From Pseudoips prasinana (Eukaryota > Arthropoda > Insecta > Lepidoptera > Nolidae), in contig OX621264.1 of the NCBI GenBank assembly GCA_951640165.1, positions 4,097,001-4,161,000 on the forward strand: a stretch of 64,000 bases of DNA, given 5' to 3'. The notes under the pieces are model-generated. The model was given only the letters and a program-made list of their open reading frames with translations, had not been told where the DNA came from and made no database searches. Positions 10,723 through 21,982 of the stretch are shown here, in pieces. How positions within the stretch are numbered: position 1 is the stretch's first letter; the number at the start of each line of letters is the position of its first letter. Made by a program: the position numbers and the translations under genes.

Positions 10723-13290
10723 TAAAATAAAATAAAAAAGGTTTTTATTCACGTAGTCTTTAAAAAAGCGCTTGTAAATAGTCAGAACATGTTTGTAGTA
10801 ATATAGTTGTATACATTAGATATTATTTCTAGTAACATAGATATTTAGGTACATCTTGTATGAAAACATTTATAAAATTTATTTTATTACAGAAATGATA
10901 TTTAGCTAGCTCGTATCAAGTTATTGTCAAGAGATTATGTTTAATTATCTAGTTTAAGTCTAATATTTTTACTACATATTGTCAATGGTTCTGTCTATAT
11001 TAAAGGTATTATTATTATGACGGACCTTGTGTTAATAACGACGGTCGCGCTTTAATGCTACCACCGGATCCAATGCGCCCCAACTGAGAAGACCCAGCGA
11101 AACAAACTCAGTGGGTTCATCTACTACCGGTTTCAACACGACCCAGTTGAGACGGTCCGGCGAAACATACTCAAGTGGGCATGAACACGGGATTTGGTCC
11201 AATTAGAGTAATTATTTAGTAGGCAAACACAATATATGCTCGATCGGTTGTCTGAATGCTTATTATTTTAGATTATATTTAGGTATACAAAAGAAAAACT
11301 TCGAAACAATAACATTATTCATTTTGAGACAGAGTCAATAATTTTAAATTAAGTATATGATAGCAATCATTTACAGATAGTTTACGTAACACAGCAGATC
11401 AGTCATGTCTATATGGCTACAAGATCTCCAGCGAGCAATGTGCAGGTAGGAAGTGAGAGCCAGACGTCTTTGTCATCGATGTACTCTTTAGTGGTGTAAT
11501 AACCCCTAGCCATAAGTACACGTTTAATATGTGTTTTAAAACTTGTGTCAGGCAGATCAGTAATTTGAGTAGGAAGCTTGTTATAAAACCTAATACAATT
11601 TCCTAAAAATGATTTATTAGTTTTGCTTACTCTAAAGCCTGGCATGGCTAGTTTGTTTTTATTCCTAGTATTTATATTATGCAGTTCACTTTTCTTTTTA
11701 TAATTATGAATATTTTTTCTAACAAACATTATATTCTGATATATATATTCCGATGGCACAGTAAGTATATTTATTTCTTTAAACAAATTTCGCAAAGAAT
11801 CGCGACTGCCTAAACCATAAATGGCTCTGACTGCTCTTTTCTGCAATACAAAAATAGTACCTATGTCAGCCGCCGAACCCCACAGCAGAATGCCATACGA
11901 CATAATGCTATGAAAGTACGCGAAATACACTAATCTAGCAGTTTGTTCATCTGACAATTGCCTTATTTTCCAGACAGCATAGGAAGCCGAACTTAATTTA
12001 CCTGCTAACTTTTCAATCTGAGGACCCCATTGCAATTTTGAATCAAGTGTCAATCCTAAAAATACGGTCGATGGGACTAAATCTAATATTTTCGCATTAA
12101 GTGCAACTGTTGGTACAATTTGAGTCACATTCGGCAATGAGAACCTGATGCATTTAGTTTTCCCTGCATTTAACAAGAGATTATTTGCCGAAAACCATTC
12201 TGATATAAAGCTGAGTGTTTTATTATGCTCAATAAGATCTTTATCCTTTCTATTTACTTTAAATATGAGCGACGTATCATCAGCGAACAAAACTATCTCT
12301 GATACTTTCTCTACCAGATAAGGGAGATCATTTATATAAACTAGAAATAAAAATGGGCCCAATATAGACCCCTGGGGCACCCCCATTTTCACAGGATGAC
12401 GTGCCGAAGTGACACCGCTTATCGAAACCATCTGTTGTCGCCCCGATAAATAGGACATCACAAGATCAAGAGATGTGCCAGATATTCCATAGTACTTCAG
12501 TTTAACAACGAGCGTACGATGATCAACGCAATCGAAAGCCTTAGAGAGATCACAGAAAACTCCCAGCGCATCCTGTGATCCCTCCCAAGCCTCCAATATT
12601 GACCTAATTAATGTGCAACCTGCATCCTGAGTAGAGCGGCCCCTTGTAAGCCCGAACTGCCTGCTATGCAATATCTCATTCACGTTAAAGTGCGACGACA
12701 TTTGGCTGAGCATCAGCTTTTCAAATATTTTACTTAAAGCTGGCAGTATTGAGATAGGCCTATAATTCGTGGCATTTTTTGAACAACCTGCCTTGAAAAT
12801 GGGTATTATCTTACTTATTTTCATTAAATCGGGAAAGACACCATCACTTATACAGCCATTGAAGATGGCTGCAAGGATTGTAGCAATATTTAGTATGATT
12901 GATTCAATTGCTTTAACAGACAGTCCCCACAAATCTTCTGTGCCTTTTCTTTTAATACTCTTGAAAGCTTTTATAATATCATCACTTGTTACGGATTTAA
13001 AACTAAAGTTAGGTACAGTTTGTTTTACGCTTTGATTTAAAAAGAGTTCAGCCACATCTGGTGATGATGCGAGACACTTAGTAATATCCACGGGTATATT
13101 TGCAAAAAAAGCAGCTAAAAAATTGGCAATGGTAAGCTTGTCTGAAACCAGTTCATCACCAATATTCAATACTAATGTTTGATCTCTTGATCTACTTTTA
13201 CCAGTTTCAGTATTAATTATTTGCCAAGCTGATTTTATTTTATTATCAGATTTTTTAATTTTATCTCTTATATATAAAGGTTTAGTTAAT
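10723..13290 (-). mobile_element. LINE-B: 5'-truncated non-LTR retrotransposon (Jockey/CR1-like)
   Basis: The 3' end is at 10723 with a (TTTTA)n-type tail. The 3' UTR runs to about 11408 and is followed by the RT ORF. The endonuclease half is missing. The 3' UTR recurs at 7.92, 13.42, 42.2, 46.85 and 47.3 kb, so the family has been prolific. GTTAA on both sides is a likely TSD. Confidence 0.8.
11409..13169 (-). CDS. LINE-B reverse transcriptase (partial, open for 586 codons)
   Basis: The frame encodes the RT domain of a Jockey-superfamily non-LTR retrotransposon, which copies element RNA at a nicked target. RT blocks are visible in order: NYRPISILPALSKIFEKL, FGLTRGRSTQDA, FCDLSKAFDCVDH (first catalytic Asp), GVPQGSILGPFLFLVYINDL and the catalytic FADDTSLIF. 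A thumb and C-terminal region follow (SIMSYGILLWGS, QKRAVRAIYGL). The listed Met is only the first in a frame that continues upstream to about 13285, where the copy is truncated. The endonuclease domain is therefore absent. The frame has no internal stop, so the insertion is fairly recent, but it is dead on its own. Clade assignment (Jockey/CR1/Daphne) is by motif style only. Confidence 0.85.
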   Translation of the reverse strand: MNIGDELVSDKLTIANFLAAFFANIPVDITKCLASSPDVAELFLNQSVKQTVPNFSFKSVTSDDIIKAFKSIKRKGTEDLWGLSVKAIESIILNIATILAAIFNGCISDGVFPDLMKISKIIPIFKAGCSKNATNYRPISILPALSKIFEKLMLSQMSSHFNVNEILHSRQFGLTRGRSTQDAGCTLIRSILEAWEGSQDALGVFCDLSKAFDCVDHRTLVVKLKYYGISGTSLDLVMSYLSGRQQMVSISGVTSARHPVKMGVPQGSILGPFLFLVYINDLPYLVEKVSEIVLFADDTSLIFKVNRKDKDLIEHNKTLSFISEWFSANNLLLNAGKTKCIRFSLPNVTQIVPTVALNAKILDLVPSTVFLGLTLDSKLQWGPQIEKLAGKLSSASYAVWKIRQLSDEQTARLVYFAYFHSIMSYGILLWGSAADIGTIFVLQKRAVRAIYGLGSRDSLRNLFKEINILTVPSEYIYQNIMFVRKNIHNYKKKSELHNINTRNKNKLAMPGFRVSKTNKSFLGNCIRFYNKLPTQITDLPDTSFKTHIKRVLMARGYYTTKEYIDDKDVWLSLPTCTLLAGDLVAI

Positions 13291-13420
13291 ATGACAATAA
13301 TTTCCGAAGTATTAATTATTTTAGAAAAACAATAATAATTATATTTTAAATGATATAAATCGATTCAGTGAACGATTTTGAACAAACTATTTTCAGGATG
13401 TGCGTTAATTAAGTTACATG

Positions 13421-13775
13421 TTTTATTCACGTAGACTTTAAAAAAGCGCTTGTAAATAGTCAGAACATGTTTATAGTAATACAGTTATTATTTACTTATT
13501 ACAGATATTTAGGTACACGGAATGTTAAAACATTTATACAATTTATTTTATAACGGTAGTGACATTTAGCTAGCTTGTATTAAGTTATTGCCAAGGAGAT
13601 TATGTTTAGTTGAAGTTTTTAATATTATGTATTGATATTTATATTTTACTACATATTGTCTGAACGGTGCTGTCTATATTAAGGTATGAATTCAATATTA
13701 TTATTATAACGGACCTTGTGTTTAAAACGACGGTCGCGCTTTAATTCTACCACCGGATCCAATGCACCCCATTTT
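13421..13775 (-). mobile_element. LINE-B 3' end, second copy
   Basis: Matches 10740-11090 (TTTTATTCACGTAGACTTTA through CTACCACCGGATCCAATGC) and is 5'-truncated in the 3' UTR. It abuts MITE-E directly. Confidence 0.8.
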
Positions 13776-14240
13776 GATATTATTATACATGTGCACTATA
13801 AGTATATCCTGCGTAGCTGGCTCATCGCTGTTGAAATCGGCCGCGATGAACACTGTAACTGGGTAAAGTCGAAAACCCGAGTAGGACTGTCCTAGTTTTA
13901 CATGATATACTGGTCAACTTAACTATTACTGACCTCATACTAGGTATCATATTACACTAGATTTTAAACCCCCAACGCAAAAAGAGGGATGTTCCTAGTT
14001 TGACTTGGATGTCTGTCTGTGTGTGTGTGTCTGTGGCATCGTAGCTCTCAAACAGATGGACCGAATTCGATGCGGTTTTCACTATATGCTTTGGACAATA
14101 CTTCTGGCTGACTTTCGGCTGCGATTGCGCATAATAATATATTTTTGGCTCGTTCGGGATGAGAACTCATTACCTATGGTTGAACACTCTACCGCTAGAC
14201 CAATGAGTCAGTCACAATGCCTGTACACATTGCGCATATA
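13776..14240. repeat. Mixed remnants incl. SINE-B head
   Basis: Short TG-rich run near 14020-14033. A SINE-B-like tRNA head lies on the - strand at about 14148-14215 (ACTCTACCGCTAGACCAATG). The rest is unassigned and no gene is seen. Confidence 0.5.
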
Positions 14241-14326
14241 ATATAATACTTGGGACATTATTCACACATGGCCATCTGATCCCAAACTAAGCAGAGCTTG
14301 TACTATGGAAACCAGATGACACATAC

Positions 14327-17191
14327 AATACAATACAATACTCTTTATTGTACACCAAATGAATTACAAAAAAGAACTTAAATACTAGCATAATAATGTA
14401 CAAAGGGCGGTCTTATCGCTAGCTGCGATTTCTTACAGACAACCTTAGGATGGACAGGAGTTGTATGAAATGAAAACGGGTAAGAGGTGTAACAAGATCA
14501 GTAAATAAAAATATTAAAAGAAACAGAAAAGGTAGGTATCAGATATTATGTAGGAGTACACCTACATTTTGTAGGTGAATATATAATTATCTTAAATACT
14601 ATGTATACATAATCTATATGTAATGCATGCAATATATACCTGCTAAATAAAATAAATAGAGGCAATAAATAATATATTATAATAAATACATATATTAATA
14701 CATATATATTTATTATTAATGAAAGGAGAATATTCGTAGCATGTTCCGCTGCTAATTAATGTTGAGTTGTGCAAGATAATGGTCTTTTACCATTTTTTTA
14801 AAAACGTGTATCGACTGGGCGCGTCTAATCGTCATTGGTAAGGCATTCCACAAACGTACAGCATGGACGGTGAAAGATTTCGTGTAAAAGTTTGTGGAAT
14901 GGGCAGGAGTTTTTAGTCGCATGTTTTCCGATGACCTCAGAGAAAGAGAATGTGTGTCATTTAGGAACTCGAAACGTTCTTTAAGATATGAAGGGGTAGT
15001 AGGATTGAATAGTATGTTATATAAAAAAGCCAGAAAGTGAGTATCTCGGCGGAGGCGAATAGGCAGCCACTTGAGCTTAGCGCGATATTCTGAAACATGA
15101 TCATACTTACGTAATCCAAATATGAACCTTATGCAATAATTTTGAAGGCGCTCAAGTTTATCAAGCTGGGCTACAGTGAGATCAGGATAGCTGGCATCGG
15201 CATAGTCTAAAATAGGAAAGAGAAGAGATTGTGCAAGCGCAATTTTTGTGGGTATTGGAAGAAAGTTACGGATTCTCCGTAACGAACCAGCCGAAGCAAA
15301 TAATTTCCGGCTGACTTCTTGCATCTGAGGACCCCAGGATAACGTATTATCTATAAAAATACCTAGGTTTTTGACCTTATCACTGTAAGGTATGACGTTT
15401 TGATCAAAATAGACCTTAGGTAGCTGGAGCCAATCTATTTTAGATAATAATTTAGAGCTGCCTACAACTATGGCCTGTGTCTTTGCCGGGTTGACATTTA
15501 ATCCATACGACTTGCTCTACACGCATATATGAGTCATATCCGCATTAATGATTTCAACGGCGGCGGGCAAATTTTCAAGTGAAGCCTGTGTATATATCTG
15601 TAGATCATCAGCATAGAGGTGGTAGGAAGAACGGAGATTGTTTGAGATGGTATTAATAAATATTGCGAAAAGTAGAGGAGATAGCACGCCACCCTGTGGC
15701 ACACCAACAGACAGTTAACACCATGAAGAGAGTGTGTCTTCTATACGGATGCGCTGTTGACGGCCGAACAGGTAATTTCGAAACCAATCAGTAACCAATG
15801 GAGATACGTTAAGCGAGTGTATAATGCCGAGTAGGATATCAAAATCTACGGTATTGAAAGCATTTGAGAAATCAAGCAAGGACAGTAAAGTGAGATGTCC
15901 ACTTTCCAAGCCCTGCCTGATATCGTCAGTAATCTTAACGAGAGCAGTAGCCGTACTATGACCTTGACGGAAACCGGATTGCATGGGGTTAAGCAGTTGG
16001 TTTCTGCAGAGGAATGTATTGAGCTGGCTAAAAACTAGGCGCTCCAGGACTTTGGAAAGGAAAGGAAGAATGGATATAGGACGAAATTCTGTGAAGGATG
16101 AAGGATTTGGTTTCTTTGGTAGTGGGATAACATGTGCTTCTTTCCATGATGATGGAAAGCAACCGTTGGACAGGGAATAGTTGAGGATATGGCAGATGAC
16201 ATGGAGGATTTCTTCAAGGATTGAGGTGATCATAATACGGCTAATACTGTCGCTACCAACAGCTTTCGATGAAATCGACAAAATGTTCTTCCTAACGTCA
16301 CAAGTGGTTACTTGATTAAAAACAAAGGGAGCATAATCGGGCTTTGGAAGTGATGAAAGATATCTCATAGTATTATCTTTAGTTGTCATATTATAATTTG
16401 ATGACGACGAGAAGTGTAGATTAAGAGAATTAATATCTTAATTCTTGTAGGTTAGGTTAGAATTTGCTTTTCCAACTCCCATTGATTTAAGAAATTTCCA
16501 AACTTTAGATGGATTACCATGTTCAATTGAGTCGTGGACATGTTGGCGTTGTGCTTTCCTACACACCTTGCTGCAATGATTTCGGATGGAGACGTATTTC
16601 TCCCAGTTAGCAGGAGAGGGACGACATTTATACTTTGTCTTTGCTTGTACCTTTTTAAGCATAATAGACTTTAACTCGTTGCTAATCCAAGGTGCTGGCA
16701 GATGTTTGACCTTAATAGCATGTATAGGTGCATGAACATCGTACAAATGTATAATTTTTGATGTAAAAATAAAAATTTTTTCGTCTATTGATTCTGCAGA
16801 AAATAGAGGATCCCAAACTATATTTCTGGCATCACTGCGGAGAGCAGCAAGGTCCATACCAGCAAAATTGCGCTGCAGAAGTATTTTTGACTTTGCCTTG
16901 GGAGGACGGATTTTATAAGATAGAAATATTAAATCATGGTAGGAAAAAGCGTCAGCTGGGCATTGACCATGCTTAGTGACGAGATTATGTGAAGATACAA
17001 GAATTAAGTCTAAAAGAGATGGATTTGAGTTAGGAAAGTGATGAGTGGCATTTAGTGGGAGAATGGATAAATTGCTAGAATGTACTGCGGAGCGTAATAA
17101 AGAAGATCGAGAATCGTTTTTAAGGAGACAGGTGTTGAAATCACCCATGATAATTGTGTGATCGTAAGATGGAGTAAAGTTTTCAAGTATA
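14327..17191 (-). mobile_element. LINE-A: non-LTR retrotransposon with endonuclease and RT remains
   Basis: Flanked by the 9-bp TSD GACACATAC. The 3' end carries AATAAAGAGTATTG plus a (TATTG)n tail. It is 5'-truncated inside the endonuclease domain. 3' ends of relatives lie at 23.93, 53.4-53.9, 59.88 and 60.54-61.1 kb. Confidence 0.9.
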
Positions 17192-17196
17192 GACAC
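14752..17196 (-). pseudogene. LINE-A endonuclease-RT frame with three in-frame stops
   Basis: One reading frame runs through the whole stretch and is broken only by stops at 16438-16440 (TAA), 15715-15717 (TAA) and 15517-15519 (TAG). No frameshift is needed. The N-terminal part has endonuclease motifs GDFNT, LLDLILVS and SYHDLIFLSY. The RT part has EFRPISILPFLSKVLERL, SGFRQGHSTATAL, LDFSNAFNTVD, MPQGGVLSPLLFAIFIN and the catalytic YADD. The C-terminal part has LWNALPMTIRRAQS. The TAG stands where relatives usually have Trp. The order and the LWNALP tail fit the Jockey/CR1 group. The copy cannot make a full protein. Confidence 0.85.
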
Positions 17197-17236
17197 ATAC
17201 TACTTTTCTTTGGTAAACATTTACTTATATAGATAA

Positions 17237-17421
17237 CTAGCTGTGTCCTGCGGTTTTACCTGCGTTAAACTTAATAAATTATAGCCTATGTGTTAATCTA
17301 GGGTGTCAGCTAACTCCGTACCAAATTTGATTAAAATGGCTCCAACCGTTTGGACGTGAGGAAGTAACAAACATAGACACTCACACACTCACAAACTTTC
17401 GCCTCTATAATATTAGTGTGA
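17237..17421 (-). mobile_element. Helitron H-C, 185 bp
   Basis: The - strand starts TCACACTAATATTATAGAGG and ends ...CACAGCTAG, with a GC hairpin just before the terminus. It is inserted in the SINE-C body between A and T with no TSD. Confidence 0.75.
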
Positions 17422-17550
17422 TTACACAGACACAGGGCAAATAGACGTGTTCATGCACACAAATATCTGTCCTGGGTGGGAATTGAACCCACGACCTGCA
17501 GCGTGATAAGCAAGCATTTACCAACCATGCCAATTGGCCCATATTTTAGC

Positions 17551-17614
17551 TGACATTGTATTGGAACCTTGACATTATATGAATATCATGTCAGGGCTCC
17601 AACACAATGTCATG
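17551..17614. repeat. Fold-back palindrome, ~32-bp arms
   Basis: TGACATTGTATTGGAACC on the left and its imperfect inverse GGCTCCAACACAATGTCA on the right, with a short centre. Not a recognised element. Confidence 0.65.
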
Positions 17615-17643
17615 ACAATTGCATCCTACTCAAAGAAACGCAT

Positions 17644-17783
17644 GTACAGACGTCAGCACATCTAGATACCCCAATCTGTCGACTTTCTTTTATCGATTTT
17701 CCACTTTATCACATAAGCATAAGGTTCACTTTCAATTGGGGAAATGTACCGATTGGGGTAGATTGATGTGCTGGCGTCTGTAC
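17644..17783. mobile_element. GTAC-MITE, copy 1 (140 bp)
   Basis: Terminal inverted repeats AGACGTCAGCACATC / GATGTGCTGGCGTCT, bounded by GTAC on both sides. Two close relatives lie at 41386-41526 and 60934-61073. Confidence 0.8.
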
Positions 17784-17904
17784 ATATGAGTCTGTTGAGT
17801 TTCTTGCAATTATTCAATAATGTTATTTATAACCATTATTCGCCACTTGTATAGTATAGCTGCGCCCCGCGGTGTTGCCCGCGATTTAGCAACTATTTAT
17901 ATGA

Positions 17905-18531
17905 TATATGAAGAAATATATTGAGATTACTAATACACTGCCATCTGATCCCAAACTAGGCAGAGCCTGTACTATGGCAAACACAACTGATAAACATACT
18001 TATATACTTCTGTATATAAAATACACCCCGACACAGAATAAATGATCGTGCTATTCGCACAAAGATCTGTCCTGGGTGGGGATCGAATCTACGACCTCGA
18101 TCAATATATATTTATTTCTTTATGGCATATTTTCTTATTATAAACATTATAATAAATATCTTGGGACAATTAACACACTGCCATCTGATCCCAAACTAGT
18201 CAAAGCCTGTACTATGACAATCACGACTGATAAACATACTTATATACTAAATAAATACATATTGTAGATAAAATACACCCAGACACAGAATAAATGATCG
18301 TGCTCATCACACAAAGATTTTTCGTGGGTGGGGATCGAATCCACGACCTCGATCAATCTATTCTTTATGGCATATTTTCTTATTATAAACATTATAATAA
18401 ATATCTTGGGACAATTAACACACTGCCATCTGATCCCAAACAGGCCATATCCTGTACTATGGCGATCACAACTGATACACATACTAATATGTTTCTAAAT
18501 ACATACATTTTTACATATTAACATACATTAT
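17905..18531 (-). mobile_element. SINE-F cluster with a ~246-bp tandem duplication
   Basis: Three partial or complete - strand copies, each with tail TGCCATCTGATCCCAAAC, body AGACACAGAATAAATGATCG and head GGGGATCGAAYC. The segment starting CTTTATGGCATATTTTC occurs at about 18118 and 18364, so the second and third copies arose by tandem duplication. Confidence 0.75.
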
Positions 18532-18904
18532 TATACGGGTCTTGTAGCAACAAGGAACAACTTCCGTGCGTTTAAACGCTTTTGCCATACCTACTATTGG
18601 AACCAAATATAACAGCTCACTTAGGAGCCTTAAATTGATCCTCGGTACTTTTGCAGCTGGCTTCTCTAGTTGCAAATCTCTCATTTCATGAGGCTATAGC
18701 CTCTTTACATCATTCTGTCTCCCGCTTTGCTCTGGAGGGAAGTGGAACTATTCATTTTCTAACTATTCCTTTTTCGTTGCGGGATCCAAGACAGTTGTCG
18801 CGATTCCCCGGGACATGCCTGAGCTTCACCGCTCAGTGTCATTTCATTGTGTGCCACTGTTGATCCTGGCTTACAGGAGTTGCAGTGGTGGGTAAGAGGG
18901 AGGG
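18532..18904. repeat. Unclassified repeat inserted in SINE-F
   Basis: Begins GGGTCTTGTAGCAACAAGG and ends GGCCTAGTCTCGATAAAAAA. The block with GGGACATGCCTGAGC recurs inverted at 57195-57370. No coding frame supported. Confidence 0.55.
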
Positions 18905-19062
18905 CCTAGTCTCGATAAAAAAATACATACATATTGTTGATAAAATACACCCAGATACAGAATAAATGATGCTCTTAACGCGAAGATTTGTCTTAGGTGG
19001 GGATCGAAACCACGGCCTCTGGTTTAGCAGTCAGGTTCACTAACCACTAGACTAATAAATAG
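18905..19062 (-). mobile_element. SINE-F head portion
   Basis: The - strand has tRNA-like TAGTCTAGTGGTTAGTGAAC and GGTTTCGATCCCCACC, then the SINE-F body. It continues the cluster across the preceding insert. Confidence 0.7.
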
Positions 19063-19069
19063 AGATAGA

Positions 19070-19330
19070 TTATTGTCATCATCATCATCACAATAATAGC
19101 AGGCGCAAAACGTCCACAGCTGGACAAGAGACTCCCCAAAAATGAGGGGATATGCCACAGTTGGTCGTTACGGTTGGCAGGCGGGTTCGCGATCACTGCT
19201 ACCCTTTCATTGGGAGATATTCCCTCGGGATAACTTCTGCGGCCCTCCACGGAATGAGATGGGGTGGTGATTTTCTTTGCCGTCAGCCACAGAGCGAGAG
19301 AGGTAGATGGGACTAGAGATAAGTTATACA
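19070..19330 (-). repeat. SINE/LINE 3' end with (ATG)n tail
   Basis: The - strand ends in CAGCTGTGGACGTTTTGCGC and then (GATGAT)n. The body TCTCATTCCGTGGAGGGC is shared in pattern with 41.65 and 58.67 kb. Confidence 0.6.
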
Positions 19331-19529
19331 CTGAATTAATACAAAAGTGCTTAACGCGCCTAAAGAAGTTATCACTTCGAAAAATGACAGTGCTTTACAT
19401 AACACAACTGATGTAAAGCTTAAATATACGAAACTTTACTGACTATGAGTGAGAGAGAGAAAGATAATGTGTGCTCGCACCTCTCTTACCCCTGCAGTAA
19501 CATACGAAATTTGACCTCTCCATTTTATT

Positions 19530-19600
19530 CAGGAAGTGCGTTAATAAAGTTACATGTTGTATATGTGATACAACATGTAACTTAATTAACGCACTTCCTG
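19530..19600. repeat. 33-bp fold-back made of two MITE-E ends
   Basis: AGGAAGTGCGTTAATAAAGT on the left is mirrored by CTTAATTAACGCACTTCCT on the right, with about 5 nt in the middle. The right arm is the start of MITE-E copy 2. Confidence 0.8.
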
Positions 19601-20138
19601 AAAATAGTTTGTTCAGAATCGTTTACTGAATCGATGTATAACATTTTTAATATAAGTAATTTTTTATTCCAATATAATTAAAATTACGGAAATTATTGTC
19701 ATATTAAACAGTACAATTGGAGATGTTCTCAAGAAAGGGCAGGTCAGAAGTACCCTAAACCGGCGAGCATGTATGAAGAATATAATGACAGTAATCGAGG
19801 CAAAAGAAGTATGCAAAGATCGTGACAAATGGAAATCCGTTGTCTCTGCCTACCCCTCTGAGTCTATGTATGTATAAACAGTACAGTCAAAACAAATTGA
19901 AAAGGACCGTAAGTCAAAGTAATAAGACTTTTAAAATCGCAGGTTTATTTGTATTCATACAAATTCCATCATTCAATACAAAATAAAAAAAAAATAACTT
20001 TATTCTAAGAAACTAATTTAGTAAATAACAATGCATATATATATTAAATTTAAAAAATCAGTGTATGTATTATGATTACAACATAATATTCTAATTGGGG
20101 TGTTTGAGGGTGTGCGTTATTTACGTTACATGTTGTAT
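19566..20138. mobile_element. MITE-E copy 2, with LINE fragment inside
   Basis: Ends TACAACATGTAACTTAATTA and TTTACGTTACATGTTGTAT. The interior is in the inverse order of copy 1. About 160 bp of a LINE C-terminal coding fragment (19716-19876, sense on +, reading CKDRDKWKSVVSAYP) is inserted after ACAGTACA. Confidence 0.65.
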
Positions 20139-20224
20139 AAACCTTACTGTTGCACGCCCGATACCCATAACTGTCGATTCGCAAAATTGTATACCATCTA
20201 CAAACATGTACACAGTTATTAAAA

Positions 20225-20485
20225 AAAAAAAAATCTTTATCTTTATCAGAGGACGACAAAAGAGCAAGTACCTGGTGGTAAGTGATCACCGCCACCCATG
20301 TACACTCGCAACACCAGAGGAGTCGCGGGTTCCCGGCCTATAAGAGTCAGCAAATATGTGTTGCTGACCCTACCCCCCACCCCGATGAGAATAACATTAA
20401 AATTATTAATGTTATTATTAAGGAATGTCTTCGGTAAGGTGGAGGTCACCCAGTCGGGCGCCTCTTTGAGCGAATGAATGTTCAC
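20225..20485 (-). repeat. Degenerate LINE-like repeat
   Basis: Poly(A) at 20221-20233 followed by a block with AAGTGATCACCGCCACCCA and CACCAGAGGAGTCGCGGG, a style common in moth LINE 3' ends. An AT palindrome sits near 20397-20420. No intact frame. Confidence 0.5.
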
Positions 20486-20610
20486 TAACTTAATATCTCC
20501 CTCTCAACTTCCGTTCGCCTAATCACACTTTTCGTAACACTCTCGTCGTATTCACCAGCTTCCTCTCCAAGCCAAGCGTGCATAAAAAAGATCCACTCCA
20601 AAAACATCTG
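20486..20610. repeat. Repeat related to 29.17-29.28 kb
   Basis: ATATCTCCCTCTCAACTTCC and CCAAGCCAAGCGTGCAT have counterparts at 29184 and 29252. Confidence 0.6.
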
Positions 20611-21325
20611 TGAGCAAGATGTCTGGGCGACACAAAACATTGTTACAGTATTAAATTAATCTTGCCACGTGCCCATACAAGTTGTAAGCAGGAAGTATTC
20701 ATTGTGAACTCGACGGCTCACTACTCGCAAGGATAATGCTGGTAATGTACATTTAATAATATGTAATCGGACTACAGAATTGGTTCACAGATGTCTATTT
20801 TTGCCTTAATATAGTGAATGATTTCTTTTGGTGTTGGTGCATATTACACAATTGATAATTGACGTTTCAATTGACCAGAAGGCTGGCCTTATTATGGTCT
20901 TTTTTTTTTATTCCGTTTTACGGCTCTGGCTTCTTTGGCGTTATGAGCCTTCAGTAAATGTATTTTTATATCATTTATTTCCGTCATTGTCAAGTAAAGT
21001 CCGTCACAGTCAAGTCATACATAGTCCTTGTCCAATCCCAGTAAAGCAGTGGAGACTTTAATATAGGCTTTTATGGAGTTTTGGTTACAACACGGAAAAT
21101 CACAATTCACGGCAATTTCGCACTTTCCTCCACTTGTGTACGTTGTCGAAGATGTTATGTCAAAAAATCCACCATATTTACACATAAAAACTCCAATTTA
21201 CACCAGTTTTTGAAAATAAAACAGAGCCTCGATGCGTCTTTTTCCACGTTGGCGCCAAAACTCTATTATTTTGGTCCAAGAATCAGTATTGCCATATAAC
21301 TAATTTGGCAATTAATTGTTACTTA
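20611..21325. other. No gene seen
   Basis: Short frames only, none with recognisable motifs. Moderately AT-rich, with a T run near 20902. Confidence 0.4.
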
Positions 21326-21982
21326 TACAGGCTGGCCGAGGAGTTGACGTTCAAACGCAAAATTTAGATACTTTATGATGAGGAGTATCCGAATCACCCC
21401 CAAGTATGTTCTACGATTTTGCGTGAGATATAATTTTTTAATGCTTCTTTTTCGTAAATTTCACCTAACATCAGTTTTCGAATTTTTTCTCGTTCTGTTG
21501 AACATTTCTGGTTCAGTTTTTTTTGTGATAACTTATTAGCATAGTTTAACCTAAAACCCTAAAAAGTATGGTTTATCTAATCATTGCAGAACTGACTTAG
21601 AATTTATTCGAAAGTTCAAAATTAGGGTTTGAGCTCAGGACTCATAAATTTTCAAATTATCAAAAAAAACGCTAAATAATAATAATAATATCTGGGGACA
21701 ATGTCACACAGATCATCCTAGCCCCAAACTAAGCAAAGCTTGTACTATGGGTACCAGGCGACGATATACATACTTATATAGATAGGTAAATACTGATATA
21801 CATAGAAAACATCCATGACTCAGAAACAAATATTCGTGCTCATCACACAAATATTTGCACTTACCGGGATTCGAACCCAGGACCACCACCATGGTAGAAC
21901 ATACATGGGGGTGATTCGGATACTCCTCATCATAAATTATCTAAATTCTGCGTTTGAACGACAACTCCCCAGCCAGCCTGTA
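21326..21982. mobile_element. MITE with ~90-bp TIRs, containing SINE-A copy 4
   Basis: Left end TACAGGCTGGCCGAGGAGTT and right end AACTCCCCAGCCAGCCTGTA, flanked by TA. The inverted repeat continues inward through GATGAGGAGTATCCGAATCA. SINE-A (- strand, about 21683-21890) is inserted near the right arm. Tc1/mariner-type target use, no transposase. Confidence 0.8.

Larger units (their letters stand above)
10458..13420. mobile_element. MITE-E copy 1, split by LINE-B
   Basis: Left terminus ATACAACATGTAACGTAATT (10458) and, inverted, TTAATTAAGTTACATG (ending 13420). The interior matches the copy at 19570-20138 in order but in the other orientation. A LINE occupies 10723-13290, between GTTAA on the left (about 10717-10721) and GTTAA on the right (about 13288-13292). 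About 400 bp without the insert. Confidence 0.65.
14241..17545 (-). mobile_element. SINE-C split by LINE-A and a Helitron
   Basis: The tail part (CATCTGATCCCAAACTAAG) is at 14267-14326 and the remainder with the tRNA-like head is at 17201-17545. LINE-A sits between duplicated GACACATAC (14318-14326 and 17192-17200). A 185-bp Helitron (17237-17421) is inserted in the body. Confidence 0.85.
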
